From JBOGJG01 sp050747825 (lineage in GTDB: Bacteria; Acidobacteriota; UBA6911; RPQK01; JBOGJG01): a stretch of 28,967 nucleotides of DNA. The stretch spans positions 1 through 28,967 of the forward strand of contig JBOGJG010000309.1 of NCBI GenBank assembly GCA_050747825.1, written 5' to 3'. Positions 1 to 6,856 of the stretch are shown here, in pieces. Positions within the stretch are counted from its first letter, which is position 1. Every line of letters begins with the position of its first letter. The notes below the pieces were generated by a model. It was not told the origin of the DNA and ran no database searches. It saw only the letters and a list, made by a program, of their open reading frames with translations. Made by a program: the position numbers and the translations under genes.

Positions 1-215
1 GGTGGGTGGTGGCAAGCTCGCTGCGCTCGCGGTGGCGGGTGGCAGGTGGCAAGCTCGCTTCGCTCGCGGTGGCAGGTGGCAGGTGGCAAGCTCGCTGCGC
101 TCGCGGTGGCGGGTGGCAGGTGGCAAGCTCGCTTCGCTCGCGGTGGCAGGTGGCAGGTGGCAAGCTCGCTTCGCTCGCGGTGGCGGGTGGCAAGCTCGCT
201 TCGCTCGCCGTGGCG
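1..215. repeat. 37-bp tandem repeat array with 74-bp higher-order unit
   Basis: The core CAAGCTCGCT(G/T)CGCTCGC begins at 13, 50, 87, 124 and 161, a constant step of 37 bp, and again at 191 after a step of 30, exactly one 7-bp GGTGGCA-type block fewer. Units at 13 and 87 have G in the centre and the following CGGGTGG variant; those at 50 and 124 have T and CAGGTGG. Positions 13-86 and 87-160 are therefore a 74-bp duplicated dimer. The plus strand is rich in GG runs. All three plus-strand frames stay open, but only because the repeat lacks stops; I see no gene here. It lies in the 3' flank of the frr operon. Confidence 0.95.
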
Positions 216-334
216 GTCAGTGGTCAGCGGTCAGCGGTCAGCGGTCAGTGGTCAGCGGTCAGTGGTCAGCGGTCAGCGGTCAGTGGTCAGCGGTCAGCGG
301 TCAGCGGTCAGTGGCCAGCGGTCAGTGGTCAGCG
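216..334. repeat. Array of 17 heptamers, GTCAG(T/C)G
   Basis: Seventeen contiguous 7-bp units run from 216 to 334 with no phase slip. All are GTCAGTG or GTCAGCG except one GCCAGCG at 314. The array ends three bases before the frr stop codon (337-339, minus strand). On the transcribed minus strand it reads as CTGACCN repeats, so it would form the 3' untranslated part of the frr message if transcription continues. The same CTGAC motif recurs beside thiE and dgt. Confidence 0.96.
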
Positions 335-336
335 AC

Positions 337-894
337 TCAAACTTCCCGGATCTCCTGCTCTTTCTGCCCTGACAGCTCGTCAATCTGCTGGATAAATTCG
401 TCGGTCACTTTTTGAATCTGGTCCAAGCCCTTATGCTCATCGTCCTCTGAAATGGCTTTGTCTTTGAGGAACTTTTTCAGCCTGTCATTCTGGTCGCGGC
501 GGATCTGGCGGATGGCCGTGCGGTGCTCCTCGGCGATCTTACCGACGTGCTTAGCCAGGGACTCACGGCGCTCCTGAGTGAGCGAAGGAATCGGGACCCG
601 GATGAGGCGTCCGTCGTTGGAGGGATTCAGACCCAGGTCAGCCGCCAGGATAGCCTTCTCAATGTTTGAGATTTGCGAGGAATCCCAGGGCTGGACCGTG
701 ATCAAATTCGATTCAGGAGCATGCAGGGTCGCCACCTGGTTGAGAGGCGTCTGAGCGCCATAGTAATCGAGCGTGACGCTGTCGAGAAGATGAACTGAAG
801 CCCGGCCGGTCCGGATGGAGGCCAGTTCTCGGGTCAAGTCGTCAATGGTCTTGGCCATTCTCTGCCTTGTTTCTGAAAGGACTCCTTGAATCAT
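337..894 (-). CDS. frr: Ribosome recycling factor
   Basis: RRF acts with EF-G in the cytoplasm to split the post-termination ribosome so its subunits can be reused. The 185-residue length is normal for the family. The N-terminal helix carries the RTGRAS motif (28-33), and LTQERR lies at 105-110 where the second long helix begins. The C-terminal half is charged and helical, completing the three-helix arm, and residues about 31-104 are the alpha/beta domain. The ATG overlaps the pyrH stop (TGATG), indicating translational coupling. It is the last gene of the rplM-to-frr operon. The stop codon is followed almost at once by the heptamer array, so no ordinary terminator is visible. Confidence 0.97.
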   Translation of the reverse strand: MIQGVLSETRQRMAKTIDDLTRELASIRTGRASVHLLDSVTLDYYGAQTPLNQVATLHAPESNLITVQPWDSSQISNIEKAILAADLGLNPSNDGRLIRVPIPSLTQERRESLAKHVGKIAEEHRTAIRQIRRDQNDRLKKFLKDKAISEDDEHKGLDQIQKVTDEFIQQIDELSGQKEQEIREV

Positions 895-1670
895 CAGGAC
901 GTAATCAAAGTGCCGACTTTTTTCCCAAGAACAGCTTCTTTGATGTTCCCTTCCCGCTTAAGGTTAAAGACAACGATGGGAAGGTGGTTATCCATGCACA
1001 GAGAGATGGCAGTCGTATCCATCACTTTCAGGCTTTTCTCCAGAACCTGAAAGTAGGTCAACTGATCAAAGAGTTTGGCATCTTTGTTGTGGGCAGGATC
1101 TGAATCGTAGACACCATCGACCTTGGTCGCCTTTAAAATGACTTCGGCCTTGATCTCCATGCCCCGCAAGGCGGCCGCCGTATCGGTCGAAAAGTACGGA
1201 TTGCCTGTCCCGGCAGCCAGGATAACCACACGCTTTTTCTCGAGATGCCGAATAGCCCGCCGGCGAATGAAAGGCTCGGCTACTTCAGCCATGTTGATGG
1301 CGCTCAGGACGCGGGTGAAAATGCCTTTTTTTTCAAGGGCGTTCTGGAGAGCCAGCGAGTTGATGACGGTGGCCAGCATGCCCATGTAATCGCCGGTAGC
1401 GCGATCGTAGCCCGCCTCACTGACGGCTACGCCACGGATGATGTTTCCGCCACCGACTACGATAGCCGTCTCTACTCCGAGCTGATGAACTTCCTTGATC
1501 TCGCGGGCGAGGTTCTCCATCATGGCAGGATCCACGCCGAAGTTTTGAAAACCCATCAGCGCTTCACCACTGAGTTTGATCAAGACCCGTTTATAGTGGG
1601 GCTTTACAACTTCTGCCGGCTCAACAACAGCAGCTTCTTTGTTTTGCTCTTGAACCGCATTTCCTGCCAT
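894..1670 (-). CDS. pyrH: UMP kinase
   Basis: Phosphorylates UMP to UDP with ATP, the committed step from UMP to all pyrimidine nucleotides. It is a hexameric amino-acid-kinase-fold enzyme unrelated to eukaryotic UMP/CMP kinases. Seen: KLSGEALMG (32-40), the glycine-rich GGGNIIRG (73-80), GDYMGM (93-98) and a C-terminal KREGNIKEAV segment typical of the family. The first 25 or so residues are a Glu/Val-rich extension before the usual start of the fold. The ATG at 1668-1670 is 6 bp after the tsf stop, so the extension may be real, although an internal start cannot be excluded. The stop overlaps the frr start. Confidence 0.96.
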   Translation of the reverse strand: MAGNAVQEQNKEAAVVEPAEVVKPHYKRVLIKLSGEALMGFQNFGVDPAMMENLAREIKEVHQLGVETAIVVGGGNIIRGVAVSEAGYDRATGDYMGMLATVINSLALQNALEKKGIFTRVLSAINMAEVAEPFIRRRAIRHLEKKRVVILAAGTGNPYFSTDTAAALRGMEIKAEVILKATKVDGVYDSDPAHNKDAKLFDQLTYFQVLEKSLKVMDTTAISLCMDNHLPIVVFNLKREGNIKEAVLGKKVGTLITS

Positions 1671-1676
1671 GTTCTC

Positions 1677-2273
1677 CTACTCGCCGACTTTGTAGCGGGA
1701 AAACCGCCTGACCGCAATATTTTCCTTCAGTGTGGCGATTCTGGTCTTGATGATCTCTTCGACCGTCATTTCCGGATCTTTCACAAAGGGTTGCTCGTAC
1801 AGACAGACCTCAGAATAATATTTGTTCAGTCTACCTTCAACTATTTTATCTACAACCTTCTCAGGTTTGCCACTTTCCAGGGCTTGTTTTCGGTAAATAT
1901 CTTTTTCCTTATCAATATCTTCCTGCGAGACTTCTTGGCGGCGGACATAGAGTGGGTTGGCAGCCGCTATTTGCATGGCCAGATCCCGAATCAATTCCTG
2001 GAATTCGTCGGTGCGAGCCACAAAGTCGGTTTCACAGTTGACTTCGACGAGAACGCCCAGCTTGCCGCCGGCATGGATGTAGGATCCGACCAGTCCCTCT
2101 CGAGTAGCCCGTCCGGCCTTCTTTCCGGCTGCGGCCAGTCCCCTCTCCCGAAGGACGGTAATCGCCTGATCTACGTCTCCGGACGCTTCCTCCAGGGCGC
2201 GCTTGCATTCCATCATGCCGGCGCCGGTCTTTTCACGCAATTCTCTGACTTGTTCTGCGCTAATCGCAGCCAT
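1677..2273 (-). CDS. tsf: Elongation factor Ts, short type
   Basis: EF-Ts is the guanine-nucleotide exchange factor that regenerates EF-Tu-GTP. The N-terminal UBA-like region contains the signature REKTGAGMMECKRAL (13-27). The core continues with NCETDFVARTDEF, which contacts EF-Tu. At 198 residues it is the single-core form, close to the Thermus type, and shorter than the roughly 280-residue proteobacterial form with a duplicated core and coiled coil. It lies between rpsB and pyrH, the near-universal order. A good AGGAGG-type ribosome site precedes the ATG. Confidence 0.97.
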   Translation of the reverse strand: MAAISAEQVRELREKTGAGMMECKRALEEASGDVDQAITVLRERGLAAAGKKAGRATREGLVGSYIHAGGKLGVLVEVNCETDFVARTDEFQELIRDLAMQIAAANPLYVRRQEVSQEDIDKEKDIYRKQALESGKPEKVVDKIVEGRLNKYYSEVCLYEQPFVKDPEMTVEEIIKTRIATLKENIAVRRFSRYKVGE

Positions 2274-2308
2274 CTGTAGCCTCCTGTTCAGTCGAGATTA
2301 GTGGCAGT

Positions 2309-3502
2309 CTAGGATTCAGTCTTGACTTCTTCGGCCTCTTCAGATTTCTTCTGCCTGGAGCTGCCGGCTTTCTTGCCGGTCGTGGAGGGCTTGCGTGTCC
2401 GGCTGGGTTTTACTGCAGCTTTCACTTTCTTTCCCTTATCCGTTGCGTCCTTGACCTCGGCTTCACTCTTTTGGACGGATTTCCTGGGCTGCTTCTCTTG
2501 AGCCTGCTCAACTTCACTCCGCGGCTCGTATTCCGCAGCCTCGAGTTCCTCATCGGCCTTCTTTACGGGAGGTTCCGGCGGCTTCTCCTCCTGCCCGGAG
2601 AGGTCGGGAGGAATCGGCTTTTCCGCTGTTTCACCGGCGACCTGCTTGGTTTCCGAGAAATGCTCGACGAGGGCAGCTTGCTCGTCCTTGACTTCTGCCT
2701 TTGCAGCCGCCTGAGAACGCTTGGCGGTCTCTTTGGCTTCCTTGGCCGCTTTGCGGGCGGCCGCCTCCTGAGCCGTTTTTTCCTCGGCTTCCTTCATTTC
2801 CGCTTCGACCTTGGCCTGAAAGATCGACCTGCCGGCCACGAAGGCATCCGCCACCGTCGAAGCAAACAGTCTTACTGCTCGTAGAGCATCGTCATTGCCG
2901 GGAATGACGTAATCAACTCGCTCCGGATCGCAATTGGTGTCTACAATAGCAATCACGGGGATGCCCAGCTTGGAGGCTTCCTTAACGGCAATCGCTTCTC
3001 TGTTGGAATCCACGATGAAAACCGCATCAGGCAGCCGGTCCATGTCCTTGATACCGCGCAAGTTCTTTTCCAGCTTCTTTCGCTCACGCTCCAACTGGGC
3101 CACTTCCTTCTTGGAAAGCTTTTCATAGAAGCCGTTGGAGCGCATGGACTCCAGCTCCTTATAGCGCTTGATACTGTTCTGCACGGTCGAAAAATTGGTC
3201 AGGAGCCCGCCCAGCCATCGGTTATTGACGAAGTACATGCCACAGCGAACGGCTTCCTCCTCAACGGCTTCCTGGGCCTGGCGCTTTGTTCCAATGAACA
3301 GGATCGTCTTACCCTGCAGGGCGAGATCATTAATGAAATCAATTGCATCTTTGAAGAGCTTCAGTGTCTTTTGCAGATCGATGATGTAGATACCGTTGCG
3401 TTCTCCAAAGATGTATTCCTTCATCTTCGGATTCCAGCGGCGGGTCTGGTGGCCGAAATGAACACCCGCCTCTAAAAGTTGTTTGATCGAAATAGCAGCC
3501 AA
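2309..3502 (-). CDS. rpsB: Ribosomal protein S2 with long charged C-terminal tail
   Basis: S2 binds late to the 30S head-body junction and helps recruit S1. Residues 1 to about 230 are a canonical S2: the opening KQLLEAGVHFGHQTRRWNPKM, the NNRWLGGLLTNF segment, the coiled-coil hairpin (about 105-150), and VDTNCDP plus VIPGNDDA near the end of the core. Beyond about 235 there is a tail of some 160 residues made almost wholly of Lys, Glu, Ala, Pro, Ser and Thr, ending basic-then-acidic. It is probably disordered. Typical S2 is 225-260 residues, so the tail is unusually large. A strong AGGAGG lies just upstream of the ATG, 15 bp after rpsI. Confidence 0.95.
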   Translation of the reverse strand: MAAISIKQLLEAGVHFGHQTRRWNPKMKEYIFGERNGIYIIDLQKTLKLFKDAIDFINDLALQGKTILFIGTKRQAQEAVEEEAVRCGMYFVNNRWLGGLLTNFSTVQNSIKRYKELESMRSNGFYEKLSKKEVAQLERERKKLEKNLRGIKDMDRLPDAVFIVDSNREAIAVKEASKLGIPVIAIVDTNCDPERVDYVIPGNDDALRAVRLFASTVADAFVAGRSIFQAKVEAEMKEAEEKTAQEAAARKAAKEAKETAKRSQAAAKAEVKDEQAALVEHFSETKQVAGETAEKPIPPDLSGQEEKPPEPPVKKADEELEAAEYEPRSEVEQAQEKQPRKSVQKSEAEVKDATDKGKKVKAAVKPSRTRKPSTTGKKAGSSRQKKSEEAEEVKTES

Positions 3503-3517
3503 ACAGTTCCTCCTGAC

Positions 3518-3910
3518 TTATCTCTTGGAAAATTGAAATCGTTTTCTGGCGCCGGGTTGGCCGTACTTCTTCCGTTCCTTGCTGCGAGGATCCCGAGTGA
3601 GAAAGCCGGCTCTTTTCAGCTTCTGACGCAATTCGGGGTCTACCTCCAACAGGGCGCGTGAGATCCCCAGCCGAATAGCGCCCGCCTGTCCCGCATAACC
3701 GCCGCCGCCAACATTGACATAAATGTCCAGCTTATCCTGAGTCTCTGTGAGTATCAGGGGCTGAGTGACGGCCATGCGTTGAGTTCTATTCTTGAAGTAA
3801 TCTTGGTAATCGATGTGATTGACTACAATCTGCCCGCTGCCGGGCATCAGGAAACAGCGGGCTGTGGAAGTTTTCCGCTTTCCCGTCCCATAATATTGAA
3901 TTTGTTCCAA
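3518..3910 (-). CDS. rpsI: Ribosomal protein S9
   Basis: S9 is a head protein of the 30S subunit whose C-terminal tail reaches the P-site tRNA anticodon. Seen: the opening YYGTGKRKTSTARCFLMPG, the VNVGGGGYAGQAGAIRLGISRAL segment in the middle, and the basic end GARKRFQFSKR with the expected terminal Lys-Arg. The 130-residue length is exactly typical. It follows rplM by 26 bp, the conserved L13-S9 pair. Confidence 0.98.
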   Translation of the reverse strand: MEQIQYYGTGKRKTSTARCFLMPGSGQIVVNHIDYQDYFKNRTQRMAVTQPLILTETQDKLDIYVNVGGGGYAGQAGAIRLGISRALLEVDPELRQKLKRAGFLTRDPRSKERKKYGQPGARKRFQFSKR

Positions 3911-3936
3911 GAGCTCTCCTTCGTGCCTTTAGATTT

Positions 3937-4365
3937 CTAAAGGGCCAAAACTTCCGGCTTCTGAGCCTGATGCGGATGATCCGGACTGGCGTAAACCTTG
4001 AGCTTCTTCAGCATCTTGGCCCCAAGTTTGGTCTTGGGCAGCATGCCCTTCACGGCAAACTCGATCAACCGTTCAGGATGTTTTGCCAACAGATCCTTGG
4101 CTGTGGTTTGCTTGAGGCCACCGGGATATCCGCTGTGAGAATAGTAATTCTTCTGATCCCACTTTTTACCGGTGAACTTGAACTTGTCCGCATTCACCAC
4201 GACTACGAAATCACCCGTATCGAGGAAATCAGTATAGCACGGCTTATTTTTCCCCATGAGAATCTCAGCCAACCGAGAAGCCAAGCGACCCAATACCTGA
4301 TCCTCAGCATCGACGACGTACCACTTCTTCTCTAATTCATCGACCCGAGGTAAAAAAGTCTTCAT
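3937..4365 (-). CDS. rplM: Ribosomal protein L13
   Basis: L13 is an early-assembly 50S protein, and in E. coli it represses its own rplM-rpsI message. With the ATG at 4365 the protein is 142 residues and starts MKTFLPRV, aligning with the usual N-terminus. An upstream in-frame ATG at 4380 would add five residues. I prefer 4365 because AAGGGAA lies at a good ribosome-binding distance before it, and that sequence would otherwise be coding. Conserved segments include WYVVDAEDQVLGRLAS, DTGDFVVVVNADK and AVKGMLPKTKLG. It is the first gene of the six-gene translation operon. Confidence 0.96.
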   Translation of the reverse strand: MKTFLPRVDELEKKWYVVDAEDQVLGRLASRLAEILMGKNKPCYTDFLDTGDFVVVVNADKFKFTGKKWDQKNYYSHSGYPGGLKQTTAKDLLAKHPERLIEFAVKGMLPKTKLGAKMLKKLKVYASPDHPHQAQKPEVLAL

Positions 4366-4381
4366 AACGATTCCCTTCATC

Positions 4382-4407
4382 GCGTGCCCTGCTCACGCAG
4401 GCTACGC
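4382..4407 (-). promoter_or_regulatory. Leader hairpin upstream of rplM
   Basis: Read on the minus strand, GCGT-AG-CCTGC-GTGA-GCAGG-GC-ACGC forms a 5-bp stem capped by a GNRA-type GTGA tetraloop. Below it is a 2x2 internal loop and then a 4-bp lower stem. It lies between the proposed transcription start (near 4421) and the ribosome-binding site. L13 autoregulation through an rplM leader is known in E. coli and Bacillus; that this hairpin is the L13 target here is inference. Confidence 0.5.
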
Positions 4408-4427
4408 CCGAAAAAACGTAAACGCCA

Positions 4428-4456
4428 AAAATATAAAAACTGGCCTCAGCTGTCAA
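4428..4456 (-). promoter_or_regulatory. Sigma-70-type promoter of the rplM operon
   Basis: On the minus strand TTGACA (4456-4451) is separated by 17 bp from TATTTT (4433-4428). The -35 is perfect and the -10 matches the key T, A and final T positions. The predicted start is near 4421, giving a leader of about 55 nt to the L13 ATG. A-rich sequence immediately upstream could act as an UP element. Confidence 0.7.
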
Positions 4457-4486
4457 GTTCGTCACTTTTTAAGTTCGTCACTTTTT
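4455..4486. repeat. Perfect 16-bp tandem duplication
   Basis: AAGTTCGTCACTTTTT occurs twice without any gap (4455-4470 and 4471-4486), in the spacer between the divergent rplM and pilM promoters. Its left edge overlaps the rplM -35 box, so the two copies occupy about -35 to -66 of that promoter. Confidence 0.95.
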
Positions 4487-4507
4487 AAGGCAAGACGTTA
4501 TTTATAG

Positions 4508-4523
4508 TGTGACTCGCATCACC
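4508..4523 (+). promoter_or_regulatory. CRP-type binding site upstream of pilM
   Basis: TGTGA-CTCGCA-TCACC matches the CRP consensus TGTGA-N6-TCACA at nine of ten half-site positions. Its centre (4515.5) lies 41.5 bp before a start site predicted at 4557 from the TAATAT -10 box. That is the geometry of a class II CRP-dependent promoter. The regulator could be the CRP-family protein encoded at 8608-9297. Confidence 0.6.
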
Positions 4524-4544
4524 ATGAAAAGATTAACGTAATTG

Positions 4545-4550
4545 TAATAT
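4545..4550 (+). promoter_or_regulatory. -10 box of the pilM promoter
   Basis: TAATAT, with no recognisable -35 hexamer at the expected place (CCATGA at 4522-4527). This fits activator-dependent transcription from the CRP-type site just upstream. The predicted leader to the pilM ATG is 27 nt. Confidence 0.5.
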
Positions 4551-4583
4551 GCGGAATTTGAAGGGGGCGTCTCGAACAGGGTC

Positions 4584-5654
4584 ATGAGCATCCTAACACA
4601 TCTGAAGCCAAAAACAAGAAATCTGATCGGTGTCGATATCGGGTCCTCTACCGTAAAAGTAGCCGGACTGAAACCCTTCAACGGGTCCTATGAGCTGGAT
4701 ACCCTGGCCATCGAACACCTGCCTCAGGATTCCATCGCAGACGGGGCCATCATTTCCAAGATCCCGGTCGCCGAAGCAATCGAAAAAATTTTCAAGGCCC
4801 ACAACATTAAGAACAATCGCATCGCCACTTCAATTTCGGGCCATTCCGTCATCGTCAAGAAGGTCACGCTGCCCGCCCAGAGCGTGGAAGAGTTGGACGA
4901 ATCAATCCAGTGGGAGGCAGAGCAGTATATTCCTTTCGACATCTCCGATGTCAATCTCGACTATCAGATCGTCCGCCGTATCCCTGAAACCAACAAAATT
5001 GAGGTCATTCTGGTCGCTGCCAAGCGCGACAAGATCACCGAACATACCAGCGTCGTCTCCATGGCTGGAAAGCATCCCAGCGTCGTCGATATCGATGCCT
5101 TCGCTCTCCAGAATGTGTACGAATTCAATTATGAACCTGATACTTCGACTGTTGCCGCTCTGCTGGATATCGGTTCCGCCACCATGAGCATCAACATCGT
5201 GAAAGGCAATGAGTTCCTCTTTACTCGCGACATTGCCATGGGCGGTCATCATTACACCGATTTTCTGCAGAAGGAGTTCAGAGTCCCCTTTTCCGAAGCG
5301 GAAAATTACAAGCGGGGAGATGCTCCTACGGAAGAGCTGAGAGCCCGGGTCCAAAAGGTGCTGGATTCGGTTTCGGAGATCCTCACTCTGGAAATTCAAA
5401 AGACCTTCGATTATTTCAGAACTACCGTCTACTCCGAGGAGATCCGCGAGATCTACCTGAGTGGAGGCGCCAGTCGCAGCCAGGGGCTGAGGGAATTCCT
5501 GAAGAAGAATTTTCAGATACCCGTTGAGTTCCTGAATCCTTTTAAGAGAATCCGTACTGAGAATGGCGACTTCACGCCGGACGCATTGAACGAAATGGCC
5601 GCCGATTTTGGAATCGCCATCGGCCTGGCTTTAAGAACGGCTAAAGATCGATGA
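4584..5654 (+). CDS. pilM: Type IV pilus inner-membrane platform ATPase-fold protein PilM
   Basis: PilM is a cytoplasmic actin/FtsA-like protein that binds nucleotide and the N-terminal peptide of PilN, linking the pilus motor to the alignment complex. Seen: the phosphate-1 loop IGVDIGSSTVKV (15-26), the family motif WEAEQYIPF (110-118), the second phosphate loop LLDIGSATM (193-201), and the adenosine-site YLSGGASR near 292. At 356 residues it is full length. It starts the pilMNOPQ operon and its stop overlaps the pilN start (ATGA). The promoter region has a CRP-type site. CAGGG provides only a modest ribosome site. Confidence 0.95.
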   Translation: MSILTHLKPKTRNLIGVDIGSSTVKVAGLKPFNGSYELDTLAIEHLPQDSIADGAIISKIPVAEAIEKIFKAHNIKNNRIATSISGHSVIVKKVTLPAQSVEELDESIQWEAEQYIPFDISDVNLDYQIVRRIPETNKIEVILVAAKRDKITEHTSVVSMAGKHPSVVDIDAFALQNVYEFNYEPDTSTVAALLDIGSATMSINIVKGNEFLFTRDIAMGGHHYTDFLQKEFRVPFSEAENYKRGDAPTEELRARVQKVLDSVSEILTLEIQKTFDYFRTTVYSEEIREIYLSGGASRSQGLREFLKKNFQIPVEFLNPFKRIRTENGDFTPDALNEMAADFGIAIGLALRTAKDR

Positions 5655-6193
5655 TTAGAATCAACCTCCTCCGCCAATCGTCCCAAAAGACGCGTGCCTG
5701 GTCATTCCAGTCTTCCCAGATGGGACTTTACTCCGCCATTCTTCTGATTACCGCCTTTCTTGGCGTGGGCTGGTGGTACTGGCAGCTTCTAGAACAGCGG
5801 GAGGAGGGAAAGGTTGTGATCGAGCAGTTGCAGACGGAAACCCTGCGTTTGCAGGGTGTCAAGAGTGAGCTGGAAAGGTTCGAGGGCCAAAAGCTACTGC
5901 TGGAGGAAAGAATCGCGGTCATCGAGCGCTTAAAATCCAATCAAAAAGGCCCTGTGCTATTGATGAATGCGCTCATCAATTCCATCCCGGAAGAACCCAG
6001 GCTTTGGCTGACCAATATGTCTCAAAATGAGAGCTTAGTCACGATAGAGGGTAAATCTTTTGATGTGCCGTCGATTGCCGACTTTATCGCCAACCTGAAC
6101 AACAGCTCTCCCTTTCGCTTAGTCGAGCTGTCTTACTGGGAGGAAGAAGAGGGGGCCATCAAGTTTGAGCTCAATTGTGAGGTGGGAAACTAG
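5651..6193 (+). CDS. pilN: Type IV pilus alignment protein PilN
   Basis: PilN is a bitopic inner-membrane protein that pairs with PilO and docks on PilM. The cytoplasmic N-terminus begins MIRINLL, the conserved PilM-binding peptide. A single membrane helix spans about 28-46 (GLYSAILLITAFLGVGWWYW). It is followed by a charged coiled coil (about 50-95) and a small alpha/beta periplasmic domain. The 180-residue length is normal. It overlaps pilM by four bases and is two bases from pilO, so translation is probably coupled along the operon. Confidence 0.93.
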   Translation: MIRINLLRQSSQKTRAWSFQSSQMGLYSAILLITAFLGVGWWYWQLLEQREEGKVVIEQLQTETLRLQGVKSELERFEGQKLLLEERIAVIERLKSNQKGPVLLMNALINSIPEEPRLWLTNMSQNESLVTIEGKSFDVPSIADFIANLNNSSPFRLVELSYWEEEEGAIKFELNCEVGN

Positions 6194-6195
6194 GT

Positions 6196-6849
6196 ATGCT
6201 GGAAAAATTGTCCATCTCGAGACTTCCACAACGTACGCAGCTCGTGATCTTGACGCTCATCGTGGGCGCTTTCTGCTACCTGTTTTATAGCCGCTACATT
6301 CAGCCGCTGAAGAGCGAAGTGGATGCGCTGCAGACCAGAATTGAGGCTTTGACCGTAGAAGTTCAGAGGGGCCAAATCGTCGAAGCCAGACTGCCCGACT
6401 TCAAGCAACAGGTGAGACAGCAGGAGGAAAAACTGGCCAGGCTGCGCCAGATCCTTCCCGAAGAGAAGGAGACGGCCGAGATCGTTCGAAGGATACAGGA
6501 GTTGGCGGTCCAGTCTAATCTCAGGATCAGGAGTTTCACCCCTCAGAAGACCATCCGAAAAGACTTTTACGAGGACTGGCCCATCCTGATCGCTTTAGAG
6601 GGGAACTACGACAGCCTGGGCACCTTCTTTGAAAGTGTGGGCCAGTTTACCCGCATTATCAACGTTGAAGGAATCAACATAAAAAGTGTGGAGGGCAAGT
6701 CTTCGGCAGACAGAACCCTGTCGGCGATCTGTACCGCCACAACCTTCGTGTTCGTGGAAGGGGCGGATAGCCTTCTTGACACGGATCAAGACGCCAGTAC
6801 CGCGAACAATGAGCGTTTGAAGAAAGCGGATCCGGAGGACGAGGTTTAG
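6196..6849 (+). CDS. pilO: Type IV pilus alignment protein PilO
   Basis: PilO forms a heterodimer with PilN and contacts PilP, aligning the inner-membrane platform with the secretin. A short cytoplasmic stretch precedes one membrane helix (LVILTLIVGAFCYLFYSRYI, about 16-35). A coiled coil follows to about residue 100, then the ferredoxin-like periplasmic domain containing LRIRSFTPQ and the segment GNYDSLGTFFESVGQFTRII. The last 25 or so residues are acidic and Asp/Ala-rich and look like a flexible tail. The length of 217 is typical. Confidence 0.92.
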   Translation: MLEKLSISRLPQRTQLVILTLIVGAFCYLFYSRYIQPLKSEVDALQTRIEALTVEVQRGQIVEARLPDFKQQVRQQEEKLARLRQILPEEKETAEIVRRIQELAVQSNLRIRSFTPQKTIRKDFYEDWPILIALEGNYDSLGTFFESVGQFTRIINVEGINIKSVEGKSSADRTLSAICTATTFVFVEGADSLLDTDQDASTANNERLKKADPEDEV

Positions 6850-6856
6850 CCGAGCT

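Noticed and set aside
1..215. CRISPR array
   Set aside because: The units are contiguous with no unique spacers and no cas genes nearby.
1..415. Three long overlapping plus-strand open frames in all phases
   Set aside because: They are produced by stop-free tandem repeats whose unit length is not a multiple of three; translations are simple repeats with no start context.
1245..2279. A 344-codon plus-strand frame
   Set aside because: It lies wholly antisense to pyrH and tsf, whose protein families are certain; it shows no family motif and no ribosome site.
2471..2884. Plus-strand frame opposite the S2 tail
   Set aside because: Its Leu/Arg-rich composition is the mirror of the Lys/Glu codons of the S2 tail.
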